From contig JAEZDS010000088.1 of the NCBI GenBank assembly GCA_023433205.1, positions 1 through 6,919 of the forward strand: a stretch of 6,919 nt of DNA, written 5' to 3'. Source of the stretch: Bacteroidota bacterium (GTDB lineage: Bacteria > Bacteroidota > Bacteroidia > B-17B0 > Aurantibacillaceae). Below, piece after piece: positions 1 through 6,624 of the stretch. The notes beneath the pieces are model-generated. The model saw only the letters and a list, made by a program, of their open reading frames with translations, had not been told where the DNA came from and searched no databases. How positions within the stretch are numbered: position 1 is the stretch's first letter; every line of letters starts with the position of its first letter. The position numbers and the translations under genes were made by a program.

Positions 1-18
1 GGCCTCCCCTGCTATTTG

Positions 19-26
19 TATCTTTG
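19..26 (+). promoter_or_regulatory. Bacteroidota-type -7 promoter element before the response regulator
   Basis: The octamer TATCTTTG matches the Bacteroidota -7 consensus TAnnTTTG at every fixed position. It ends only 5 bases before the ATG at 32, so transcription would be expected to begin at or within a few bases of that ATG, giving a nearly leaderless mRNA. The partner -33 element would fall at or beyond the left window edge and cannot be inspected. The match is read directly from the sequence; promoter function is inferred. Confidence 0.6.
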
Positions 27-31
27 TGGCC

Positions 32-712
32 ATGATCAAGGTACTTATTGCTGATAAGAACTTTCTGTCCCGTGTAGGACTTGAATTACTGGTTGGCGAA
101 CTCAAGGGGTTCGAGCTGGTGCCTTCGGTATGCGGTGACAAGGATGACCTGATCAATCAGCTTTTTCTTTCCAAACCTAACCTTCTTATCGCCGACCACG
201 CTTCGCTGGGAATTAGTTCAGCCGAACTTGCTGCGCTGGTGAAAAAAAATACGCGAACCCGCTTTTTGATCATCACTGAAATTCCTGATAAAAAAGAACT
301 GAACAGTGTACTGGCAACGGGGATCACCAGTTTTTTGCTTAAAGATTGCGACAAAAGCGAAATTCTGGAGGCTATCAATTCGACCATTAAGGGCGAAAAA
401 TTCGTCTGCTCAAAGATACTTGGTGTAATGAGCGCCAGTGCTGAAATAGTGCCCAACAATTCTTTTATTAAATCACTGCGCTGCGACGGTATTCCCGTTA
501 CCGAGCGTGAAATAGATATCATACGCTGCATTGCCGAAGGCCTTTCGAATAAACTGATAGCGGATAAACTTAAACTAAGCACCCATACCGTTAATACGCA
601 CCGCAAGAACATCATGTCGAAACTTGGTGTAAACAACACAGCGGGAGTGGTGATGTTCGCGGTGAAAAATCAGCTGCTTGACACGAATTTCAGTCTGTTC
701 GGTCAAAACTGA
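32..712 (+). CDS. LuxR/NarL-family response regulator transcription factor
   Basis: This 226-residue cytoplasmic two-component regulator has an N-terminal receiver domain (about residues 2-120) and a C-terminal LuxR/GerE helix-turn-helix (about 156-215, opening VTEREIDIIRCIAEG, with recognition region STHTVNTHRKNIMSKLGV). Receiver landmarks are Asp8 in IADKN, the likely phospho-acceptor Asp55 in LLIADHAS, Thr82 in IITE and Lys104 in FLLKD. The second acidic-pocket position, normally Asp or Glu, is Lys9, so metal binding or phosphorylation may be altered. The length is normal for the NarL/FixJ class. I chose ATG at 32 over GTG at 26 because a -7 promoter box ends at 26. The frame is open to the left edge, so an upstream start cannot be fully excluded. 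No sensor kinase is visible and the target genes are unknown. It converges on gldG with a 41-base gap. Confidence 0.9.
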   Translation: MIKVLIADKNFLSRVGLELLVGELKGFELVPSVCGDKDDLINQLFLSKPNLLIADHASLGISSAELAALVKKNTRTRFLIITEIPDKKELNSVLATGITSFLLKDCDKSEILEAINSTIKGEKFVCSKILGVMSASAEIVPNNSFIKSLRCDGIPVTEREIDIIRCIAEGLSNKLIADKLKLSTHTVNTHRKNIMSKLGVNNTAGVVMFAVKNQLLDTNFSLFGQN

Positions 713-753
713 GTGCTGTTCCCTCACACTTGTTTCCTTATCAACGCTGCTTC

Positions 754-2478
754 CTAGCTGAAGGCAGTAAACCTGCGCTTTCTGATGTAATGCTGCACTA
801 CACCAAAAAGCAGTATTGCTGCCAGCGGACCCGCCACATTTATGACCTGCCATTTGGCGCGCTGCGCAAGGGCTTTTTTGCGGTCGAGCAATCGCAGTTT
901 TACTTCCCGCGAGCGCAGCTGCAGCATCCCTTCATCATCAAGCAGATAATTAACGCAGTTAAGGAGGAATTTTTTGTTGGCAAAGGTTTGCTGGGTATTA
1001 CGGTCAAAGCCCAGTGGGAAGACCTGTCCGCCTGAAGTAAAATCATTTTTTGCGATGTCGGCATCCGACACCACAATCATTCTGGTTGATTTGCCTTTAG
1101 CGCTGTATTTAAAAGAGGTATCGTTCAGCAGCGCGCTAGGCAAACGGTTTTCAACGTAACTTCTGAACTCCCCTTCAAGTAAACAGGCAACAGGCTGGTA
1201 AGAGTTCCTGAACTGCGACTCGTGCGCTTTCTGCCGCACACTGGCAAAATAGATACGGGCAGGAGCAGGTTGTGTTTTGGTATTTCGCGATGTTTTCAGC
1301 AGAATGGTTTTACTGATGCCCCGTGCAGAAGTAATGGTGTCGAGCGTGCCGGCATATTCAAGTTTTATCAGGTCAAGATTTTTTACGATAGGATGGTCAG
1401 TGGTAACATTTATCAGAGGAAAGTACAGCCAGGGATATAACCTGAACCGTGGCTGCCCCTTGCTGAAACCGTCGCTCAGCTTCAGGTAGCTGCATTGCAT
1501 ATCCTGCACCACCACAGGATTTAGCCTTACACCGTAAGTAAAGAGCATTTCTTCAATATTCAGCTTACGGCTGATGCCTAAAGTAAAACTATTTTTTCGC
1601 AGTGAATCAAGATCGGTATAAACAGGGTCAATGAGCCAGAGCACCTTTCCTCCGTTCATGATAAACTGGTCAATCACAAAAGCCTCTTTATCGCTGAAGG
1701 CCGAATCGGGTCCTGCAATTATAATGGCATCGCTGCCTGCCAGGGCGCTGAGTTCACGACCGCGTGGAATAGCTGTGCGGTTTACGTTGTAGTATTCAGA
1801 AAGCGTCCGCATAAAATCGTAAGCTTCAAGTGTATCAAGTTCGCCATGACCATGAATAAAAGTTACCTCTGGTTTCTTGGTGCGTTGCAGTTTTCTGATC
1901 GTATTCGTAAGACTGTATTCCAGTTCTTCAATGCTGTTATTGATCGACTGGTCCATGTCAATTCCCGGCGACTGCCTGGTGAAGATCTGCCACACCGCTT
2001 CTTTCCCCTTGTAACTTACTATTGCTCCGGGCCAGATAATTGTTTGTGTGGTTTTTTCTCTGCCTTTTATTGTAAGCTCCTCAGGCAGCAGGCCCTTATT
2101 AAAGAGCTGTCTTTCGACATTTGTTGCTTCCTCCTGGGTAAGGCCTTCACCGGGGATTACAAATTCGTACTGGATTTGATTGTTCGAATACACCCTGAAT
2201 TCATCCAGCAGTTCCCGCGTTTCGTTGCGAAGGCGCGTAAAGCCGGGGTCGAAATTTCCGGCCAGGTACACTTTTAATAAAAGCTCATCATCAATTTCCT
2301 GCAAAAGGTTTTTAGTACCGGGCGACAATGTGTACCGTTTCTCAGAAGTCAGATCGAATCGTGCGAAAAAGAAATTGCTGATAAAATTCAGCAGCACCAC
2401 AATAAGTAAAAGTGCTGCCAGCGATAGCAGATCACGGCGTTTTTTGCTGCCTGGGGTATTTTTGGAGGCATTTACCAT
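754..2478 (-). CDS. gldG: Gliding-associated ABC transporter substrate-binding/auxiliary subunit GldG
   Basis: This 574-residue membrane-anchored protein matches GldG in overall pattern. A basic N-terminus is followed by one membrane segment (about 17-39) and the motif FDLTSEKRYTLSPGTK (41-56), typical of the ABC_transp_aux/GldG family. A large extracytoplasmic region follows, containing VTFIHGHGELDT (205-216) and GGKVLWLIDPV (276-286). A second membrane helix (about 546-566) precedes a short basic tail, so both ends are predicted cytoplasmic. In Flavobacterium johnsoniae GldA, GldF and GldG are thought to form an ABC complex linked to gliding, but what it transports is unresolved. The ATG lies inside the end of gldF: the 7-base string ATGGTAA holds the gldG start and the gldF stop, so translation is probably coupled. 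No ATPase gene is nearby. Family identity is recognised from motifs, without a search. Confidence 0.93.
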   Translation of the reverse strand: MVNASKNTPGSKKRRDLLSLAALLLIVVLLNFISNFFFARFDLTSEKRYTLSPGTKNLLQEIDDELLLKVYLAGNFDPGFTRLRNETRELLDEFRVYSNNQIQYEFVIPGEGLTQEEATNVERQLFNKGLLPEELTIKGREKTTQTIIWPGAIVSYKGKEAVWQIFTRQSPGIDMDQSINNSIEELEYSLTNTIRKLQRTKKPEVTFIHGHGELDTLEAYDFMRTLSEYYNVNRTAIPRGRELSALAGSDAIIIAGPDSAFSDKEAFVIDQFIMNGGKVLWLIDPVYTDLDSLRKNSFTLGISRKLNIEEMLFTYGVRLNPVVVQDMQCSYLKLSDGFSKGQPRFRLYPWLYFPLINVTTDHPIVKNLDLIKLEYAGTLDTITSARGISKTILLKTSRNTKTQPAPARIYFASVRQKAHESQFRNSYQPVACLLEGEFRSYVENRLPSALLNDTSFKYSAKGKSTRMIVVSDADIAKNDFTSGGQVFPLGFDRNTQQTFANKKFLLNCVNYLLDDEGMLQLRSREVKLRLLDRKKALAQRAKWQVINVAGPLAAILLFGVVQHYIRKRRFTAFS

Positions 2479-3212
2479 TTGCGGCTTTCAAGAACAAGTT
2501 TTGTGAGCAGATTAAAGATGGCGATCACGCTGATGAAGTAGAGCGCATCACGTGTGTCAATTACCCCTCTGCTCATACTTATATAATGAGAGTTGATGCC
2601 AAGTCCCTTAAAAAATGCAGAGTAATTGCCGAGTACGCCGCTTTCTGCAATAAAATCAAAACCTACAAAACAGAAAAAACAAAGTAACATGGCAATGATA
2701 AAGGCTATTACCTGGTTCTCAGAGATGGCGGAGGCCAGTATTCCGATACTCACAAAACCTGCACCCAGAAAAAGCAAACCGGTGTATGAGCCCCACATGC
2801 CTCCTGTATCAATGTTGCCTTTTGGCGAGCCAAGCAGGTGTACACTGTAATAATATAAAAGCGTTGGCAGCAGCGACACTATCACCAGGGTAAAACCTGC
2901 GAAGTACTTTGCAAGAACTATCTGCAGGTCGGTAAGTGGCCGGGTAAGCAGAAGTTCAATGGTGCCTGCTTTTCTTTCCTCAGAAAAACTGCGCATGGTG
3001 ATGGCGGGAATTAAAAAGAGATAGACCCAGGGGGCCAGCATAAACAATGGATCAATGTTGGCAAATCCGTTGTCAAGCACATTGTAGCCCCCGCCTTCGG
3101 TGGGAATGATCCACATAAAGATGCCGATAAGCGTAACAAAAACGCTGATGGCGATGTATCCAATTAAAGAACTTAAAAAGCTTTTTATTTCCTTGAGGTA
3201 CAGGACCAGCAT
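2472..3212 (-). CDS. gldF: Gliding-associated ABC transporter permease GldF
   Basis: This 246-residue ABC-2 type inner-membrane permease has about six hydrophobic segments (near residues 17-36, 56-76, 103-123, 142-164, 167-190 and 222-240). Its signature stretch SFSEERKAGTIELLLTRPLT (75-94) is the conserved cytoplasmic loop of ABC-2 permeases of the NosY/GldF kind. The length and the opening MLVLYLKEIKSFLSSLIGYI fit GldF. It is the first gene of a gldF-gldG operon, overlapping gldG by 7 bases. A perfect -7 promoter box ends 7 bases before its ATG, which supports this start and suggests a nearly leaderless transcript. In characterised gliding bacteria GldF acts with the ATPase GldA and with GldG; GldA is not encoded in this window. 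Having gldFG does not by itself show that the organism glides, since many non-gliding Bacteroidota carry the pair. Confidence 0.93.
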   Translation of the reverse strand: MLVLYLKEIKSFLSSLIGYIAISVFVTLIGIFMWIIPTEGGGYNVLDNGFANIDPLFMLAPWVYLFLIPAITMRSFSEERKAGTIELLLTRPLTDLQIVLAKYFAGFTLVIVSLLPTLLYYYSVHLLGSPKGNIDTGGMWGSYTGLLFLGAGFVSIGILASAISENQVIAFIIAMLLCFFCFVGFDFIAESGVLGNYSAFFKGLGINSHYISMSRGVIDTRDALYFISVIAIFNLLTKLVLESRKW

Positions 3213-3219
3213 AAAAAGT

Positions 3220-3227
3220 CAAAAGTA
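3220..3227 (-). promoter_or_regulatory. Bacteroidota-type -7 promoter element before gldF
   Basis: Read on the minus strand, TACTTTTG fits TAnnTTTG exactly and ends 7 bases before the gldF ATG at 3212. The predicted transcription start would lie at or just before the ATG. No clear TTG -33 element is present at the usual distance; that position holds GGTTAA, part of the first unit of the neighbouring repeat array. The motif is seen in the sequence; activity is inferred. Confidence 0.55.
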
Positions 3228-3234
3228 AGTAAAA

Positions 3235-3585
3235 GTTGTGGTTTAACCGTAGCGGAGCAGGGGCTAAAAATTAATGCGGTGTTGTAGCCGGCCGGATCAC
3301 ACTATAGAAATCGCAGAGGCAGCGGGGAACCAGGAAGGTTTGTGTCTTAACCGATAGTGAAACAGGAGGCAGGACAGCGCTAGGCGGAACCGGGGCAGGA
3401 GAAGGTTGTGGTTTAACGGGAAGGGAATCAGGAGACAGGACTAGCGTGGTCGTTTAACCGAGATGGAGGCAGGATTTTTGTTGTGCTTTAACCCGCCGGA
3501 AGGAACCAGGACTCACTGTGATGGTGTAACTGATTTAAGAACCAGTAACCGAGACTGACGGTGTGGTTTAACCGTGGTGGAGGAT
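3235..3585. repeat. Degenerate tandem repeat array, intergenic, between gldF and the T9SS propeller gene
   Basis: The 410-base gap 3213-3622 holds no credible gene. Most of it is a run of diverged units of about 33-42 bases. On the plus strand a unit reads roughly GTTGTGGTTTAACCG, a short variable part, then GGAACCAGGACT or GGAGGCAGGA. Full or nearly full units lie at about 3235-3261, 3338-3375, 3404-3442, 3446-3475, 3480-3513, 3518-3556 and 3560-3585. Poorer or half units lie near 3280-3304, 3322-3337 and 3381-3400. GTTGTGGTTTAAC occurs exactly at 3235 and 3405; GGAGGCAGGA occurs exactly at 3365 and 3465; GGAACCAGGA occurs exactly at 3326 and 3502. The core GGTTTAACC is a near-palindrome. 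Function is unknown; candidates are a mutated expanding repeat family, regulator sites or structured RNA. Confidence 0.75.
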
Positions 3586-3611
3586 TGATAACAAGAGCAA
3601 TGGATTTAGAA

Positions 3612-3630
3612 TGCGGTAATACTTACCGTA
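3612..3630 (-). terminator. Hairpin straddling the stop codon of the T9SS propeller gene (possible weak terminator)
   Basis: CGGTAA (3614-3619) and TTACCG (3623-3628) form a perfect 6-base inverted repeat around a 3-base loop. The stem extends through a G-T wobble and a T-A pair to 3612-3630. The gene's TAA stop lies inside the stem. On the transcribed strand the following bases are not a clear U-run, so Rho-independent termination is uncertain. The hairpin could instead stabilise the mRNA 3' end. Confidence 0.35.
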
Positions 3631-5251
3631 ACACAATTCGCGCCTGCACCATTCGCTCTCGCGTCTCTATTTGCAAATTATACACACCTGGACCCAGTTG
3701 TTGTATATTCAGGCGGCCTTGTGCTGTGTTTTCTTCAGAGCCTGCACAAAGCACCGCTCCGGTGGTTCCATAAACTTTGTAAGTGTATTTGCCTTTAATG
3801 CCATTCACCTGCATTATTCCATCAGATGGATTTGGCCATATTGAAAGCTTGGGCGATGCCAAAGATGGCATGTCCACTGTTGCATGTGGCTGATTGAGTT
3901 TTGCTACAAACAACATTGGAGATACTTGATACGGGAATGAATCATTCCCAAAAGAAATATGGTGCGCTGGTTCATTACTAAAATACTCTCCTATCAAATA
4001 TGAAGCGCCTGAACTACTTACATAAAGATCTTGGGCAAATTCCGTACCAACGCCACCAGCACTCATCAGCCAGCTCCCATTTTTTTTAATGGGAATATGC
4101 ATAATCCCTATGTCAGTTTCACCACCACGTTTCGGCAAATTATAATCATAAATTGAAATCGTTGGTGCTGTTTCACTTTGTTTGCCATAATGTCCTGCGA
4201 GATAAAGATCCCCGGCATAACTGATTCGGAGACCATTTGCGAAATCGCACCAATAATCTGGTTGCGATACCTTGTAAGTTCGCACCTGCGTGGCCCATTT
4301 AGGATTCAAAGATGAATCACACAAAGTTACAAAAGCTCCGTTATCTGAAGTCCAGCGTGGGTGGTCATCACCTAAAAAGATAAATGTTTTGTTATTCAGT
4401 GCTAAAAAATCGTATGCGTAAGAATATCGAAAGTATTCGTCAGTTCGTAGAAAAGTGATGTCCCCAATAGTATCAAATCCGGCGACGAATCGCTGTGAAC
4501 ATTTTTCACCGCAATAGGTTCCTTCTCCCAGAACATAAATTTTTCCTTCGGCATCAAGTGCCAATAAATTTCCTTGCAAATGAAACTCCTGTAGAACGGC
4601 GTTTTGCCGCCCCATATTGGCCCATTGAACAGTCCCATCCGAATTAAGTTGACTGATAAACATGCCCCCTCCAAGAGGGGCGTGCAGAGTTATGGTGTCA
4701 AAGACCAAGCTGTCACAGAAGGATTCTTCCTTGTCAAAAAGGCCGGTGACAAAAATTTGACCCTCCTTATTTACTTTTAGGTCTCGCAAAATATCGTTTC
4801 CACAATTACCAAACTGTTTTACCCAAACTATAGTTCCAGTGGAATTAAGTTTTACGACAAAAAAGTCTAGTTGTCCTTTTGAAACAAGTTTTATAGAACC
4901 AACTTCGATACTATCTCTGAATGAACTGCCACAGTAAATGTTATTAGCTGCATCAAGAGATAAATTGTGAGGATGCCAGGGAAATGAGTGGCGCCAAATT
5001 AGATTGCCCAGGGAATCGTATTTGAGCATTTGATAACTTATGGTTTGATCGTGAGAGGCAAAAGCACCGTTATAGTTTTGTGCTGTTACAAGAATATTGC
5101 CCCAAGAGTCACCTTCGATCTCCAGGGCTTTTTGCGAAAAACTGGAGGTATCAGTCCTTGCCCATTCCCATTGTTGTGAATGGAGAAAACTGCAGGAAAC
5201 GATAAAAATAATGGTTATGGTATTTCGGGCGTTCACGGTGACAATTGCCAT
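3623..5251 (-). CDS. Secreted beta-propeller (SBBP-like) protein with T9SS type A sorting domain
   Basis: This is a 542-residue exported protein of unknown role. From the ATG at 5251 it begins with a Sec signal peptide: Arg9, a hydrophobic stretch TITIIFIVSCSFL, and probable cleavage near HSQ-QW. A TTG at 5263 would add four residues and is a weaker start. The body holds about seven repeats of the pattern GNIYVTG ... FFVVKLNSTGTIVWVKQFG, near residues 47-90, 99-148, 160-214, 232-271, 287-325, 343-400 and 411-456. This suggests one seven-bladed propeller of the SBBP type. The C-terminus (about 469-542) starts with LSIWPNPSDG, contains LGPGVYNLQI and ends in ARIVLR, as in type A T9SS sorting domains, which are recognised at the outer membrane and removed. 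No catalytic motif is visible. Repeat arrays lie on both sides, and the base composition looks more AT-rich than its neighbours by eye. Confidence 0.88.
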   Translation of the reverse strand: MAIVTVNARNTITIIFIVSCSFLHSQQWEWARTDTSSFSQKALEIEGDSWGNILVTAQNYNGAFASHDQTISYQMLKYDSLGNLIWRHSFPWHPHNLSLDAANNIYCGSSFRDSIEVGSIKLVSKGQLDFFVVKLNSTGTIVWVKQFGNCGNDILRDLKVNKEGQIFVTGLFDKEESFCDSLVFDTITLHAPLGGGMFISQLNSDGTVQWANMGRQNAVLQEFHLQGNLLALDAEGKIYVLGEGTYCGEKCSQRFVAGFDTIGDITFLRTDEYFRYSYAYDFLALNNKTFIFLGDDHPRWTSDNGAFVTLCDSSLNPKWATQVRTYKVSQPDYWCDFANGLRISYAGDLYLAGHYGKQSETAPTISIYDYNLPKRGGETDIGIMHIPIKKNGSWLMSAGGVGTEFAQDLYVSSSGASYLIGEYFSNEPAHHISFGNDSFPYQVSPMLFVAKLNQPHATVDMPSLASPKLSIWPNPSDGIMQVNGIKGKYTYKVYGTTGAVLCAGSEENTAQGRLNIQQLGPGVYNLQIETRERMVQARIVLR

Positions 5252-5270
5252 TACCTTCCGCAATTTTTGT

Positions 5271-5431
5271 GCCAGGACTTGTGTTTTGCATTAACCTACC
5301 GGAGTAAAGAAACCGGACTTGTGTGTTGCTTTAAACAGTTGGGCGGCAGCACTTTTGTTGTGGTTTATTCTGCCGGCAGCCTGGAAAGAGGCCTATAGTG
5401 GCAGTGTAACAGCAGTGCAGCTAGGAACTTT
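5271..5431. repeat. Second degenerate repeat array, upstream of the T9SS propeller gene
   Basis: The 203-base gap between the hydrolase stop and the propeller gene start carries the same repeat family as 3235-3585, in the same orientation. A tail fragment GCCAGGACTT (5271-5280) is followed by units at about 5281-5320 (GTGTTTTGCATTAACC ... GAAACCGGACTT), 5321-5353 (GTGTGTTGCTTTAAAC ...), 5357-5388 (GTTGTGGTTTATTC ... CTGG) and 5398-5431 (GTGGCAGTGTAAC ... AGGAACTTT). The last resembles the unit at 3518. The distances between matching core positions are about 40, 33 and 42 bases, like the first array. The array probably overlaps the promoter of the propeller gene, where I found no good TAnnTTTG box. 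Bases 5432-5454 hold nothing I can interpret. Confidence 0.65.
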
Positions 5432-5454
5432 AGTATTTAGCATTTAGTGCTTTT

Positions 5455-6624
5455 TCACTCACTCTCCTCATCCGGCGCATCGCTCACGGCTGCATTGTCG
5501 AGGATCTGAAAAACCTTGTGCGATTGGTAGGTTCTGCTGTTGAGTTTGTTGCTGAGGATCACCACCGTTAAAGTATCTTTTAATCGCCGGTGAAAGGAAG
5601 AACGGTAGCCATGCCACCAGCCATTGTGATAAACTTCTTTTTTATCGGGATCGGTAAAGTTTTTCATGCGCCAGCCATAACCATAGTTATTAATGCGGCG
5701 TTCTTTGCTGAAGGCTGTGTAGGCGAGCTGCTGCATTTCGGGACTGATGATCTTGTTCTGATAAAGCGCCTCACTGAACAGGAAAAGGTCGTAGGGGGTT
5801 GAATAAATGCTTTTATCACCAAGCACGTAATCGCTTGCATCAAAAGCTACAGGTCTCCAGCGATTATCGTACGGCCTGGTTATATTTTTGTCATCCAGAT
5901 CAATATCGCAGATAGTGGCAGTGTTACGCATGCCCAGAGGTTCGAACAATTCTTTTTTCATGAACACATTGTAAGGCTGGCCGGAAACCTTTTCAATTAA
6001 AAGTCCTAATAGCGCGTAGTTAGTGTTGCAGTAGTTGAAGCGGCGACCCGGCCGAAGATAAGGTGTTGGATTTTTTAAAACATAGCTGTTGTACATTTCA
6101 GTATTGTTCATTTTGTGATCGGGCCGGCAGATCTCGTCATTAAGACAGTAGATGTAATTGGCCAGGCCGGAGCGGTGCGAAAGAAGTTCTTTAACGGTTA
6201 CAGTTGCGTATGGGAAATCGGGAAAGTAACTGATGAATGGTTCATTAATGTCAAGCGCCCCTCGTTCATGAAGCATAAGAACCGCTGTAGCTGTAAGAAC
6301 TTTTGAAACCGAGGCCAGCTGAAACATACTGGTGTCTGTGAGCGGAATATTTTGTTTCCTGTCAAGTACCCCATACGAACCACGGTAGATAATGCGTCCC
6401 GCTTTCGCTACCAGAATACTGCCATTAAAAATGCCGTTCTTGTGCAACGCGCTGAAAAAGGTGTCGAGTTTCAACCCCATTTCTTTCTGCTCTTTGCTGA
6501 GTTTTGAGTAGATCAGGGGAGCCATGGGATTAAGTGATGACTGCCCCTCAAAGTCGTTTGTGGTAATATTGCCACAACTGAGGAAAAGGATCAATAGAAA
6601 AAAGAGTGCATAGAAACGGTTCAT
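5455..6624 (-). CDS. Beta-lactamase/S12-family serine hydrolase lipoprotein
   Basis: This 389-residue protein belongs to the serine beta-lactamase-like family (PF00144/S12: class C enzymes, D-Ala-D-Ala carboxypeptidases, D-aminopeptidases, esterases). The full catalytic set is visible: SVSK (Ser105 nucleophile, Lys108), YCN (Tyr198-Asn200) and HNG (333-335) in place of KTG. Other family marks are LLSHRSGL (147-154), YALLGLLIEKVSG (203-215) and FEPLGM (227-232). The N-terminus is a lipoprotein signal ending in FLSC, so Cys17 is the probable lipidated residue and the enzyme sits in the envelope, facing the periplasm or the surface. No obvious acidic surface-export signal follows the Cys. Its ATG shares one base with the mtgA stop (TAATG), so it is the second gene of a coupled operon. 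That points to peptidoglycan or envelope metabolism, but the substrate cannot be read from sequence, and antibiotic hydrolysis should not be assumed. Confidence 0.9.
   Translation of the reverse strand: MNRFYALFFLLILFLSCGNITTNDFEGQSSLNPMAPLIYSKLSKEQKEMGLKLDTFFSALHKNGIFNGSILVAKAGRIIYRGSYGVLDRKQNIPLTDTSMFQLASVSKVLTATAVLMLHERGALDINEPFISYFPDFPYATVTVKELLSHRSGLANYIYCLNDEICRPDHKMNNTEMYNSYVLKNPTPYLRPGRRFNYCNTNYALLGLLIEKVSGQPYNVFMKKELFEPLGMRNTATICDIDLDDKNITRPYDNRWRPVAFDASDYVLGDKSIYSTPYDLFLFSEALYQNKIISPEMQQLAYTAFSKERRINNYGYGWRMKNFTDPDKKEVYHNGWWHGYRSSFHRRLKDTLTVVILSNKLNSRTYQSHKVFQILDNAAVSDAPDEESE

Noticed and set aside
157..639. 160-codon minus-strand open frame
   Set aside because: It lies wholly opposite the response regulator, which has clear domain motifs; its translation resembles no family I recognise.
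713..760. Bidirectional terminator between the convergent regulator and gldG
   Set aside because: Only weak stems are visible (TGAG/CTCA, and a bulged CTGCTTC/GAAGGCAG inside the gldG 3' end), without a U-run.
730..1035. Plus-strand open frame opposite the 3' end of gldG (and others opposite gldG, gldF, the propeller and hydrolase genes)
   Set aside because: These are antisense shadows of well-supported genes with no recognisable protein features.
3235..3585. CRISPR array
   Set aside because: The units are diverged rather than near-identical, spacing is irregular, no distinct unique spacers alternate with the repeats, and no cas genes are in view.
5252..5263. TTG at 5263 as start of the propeller protein
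   Set aside because: The ATG four codons downstream gives a normal signal peptide; TTG is a rare start and adds nothing needed.
3235..5431. Integron-type attC sites flanking a cassette (the core GTTTAAC fits RYYYAAC, its complement fits GTTRRRY)
   Set aside because: I did not find a paired GTTRRRY site downstream of a GTTTAAC core on the plus strand at attC-like distance, units are too short and tandem, and no integrase is present.
5439..5455. Plus-strand terminator AGCA-TTTAG-TGCT followed by T residues
   Set aside because: The stem is only 4 base pairs, and no plus-strand gene ends nearby.
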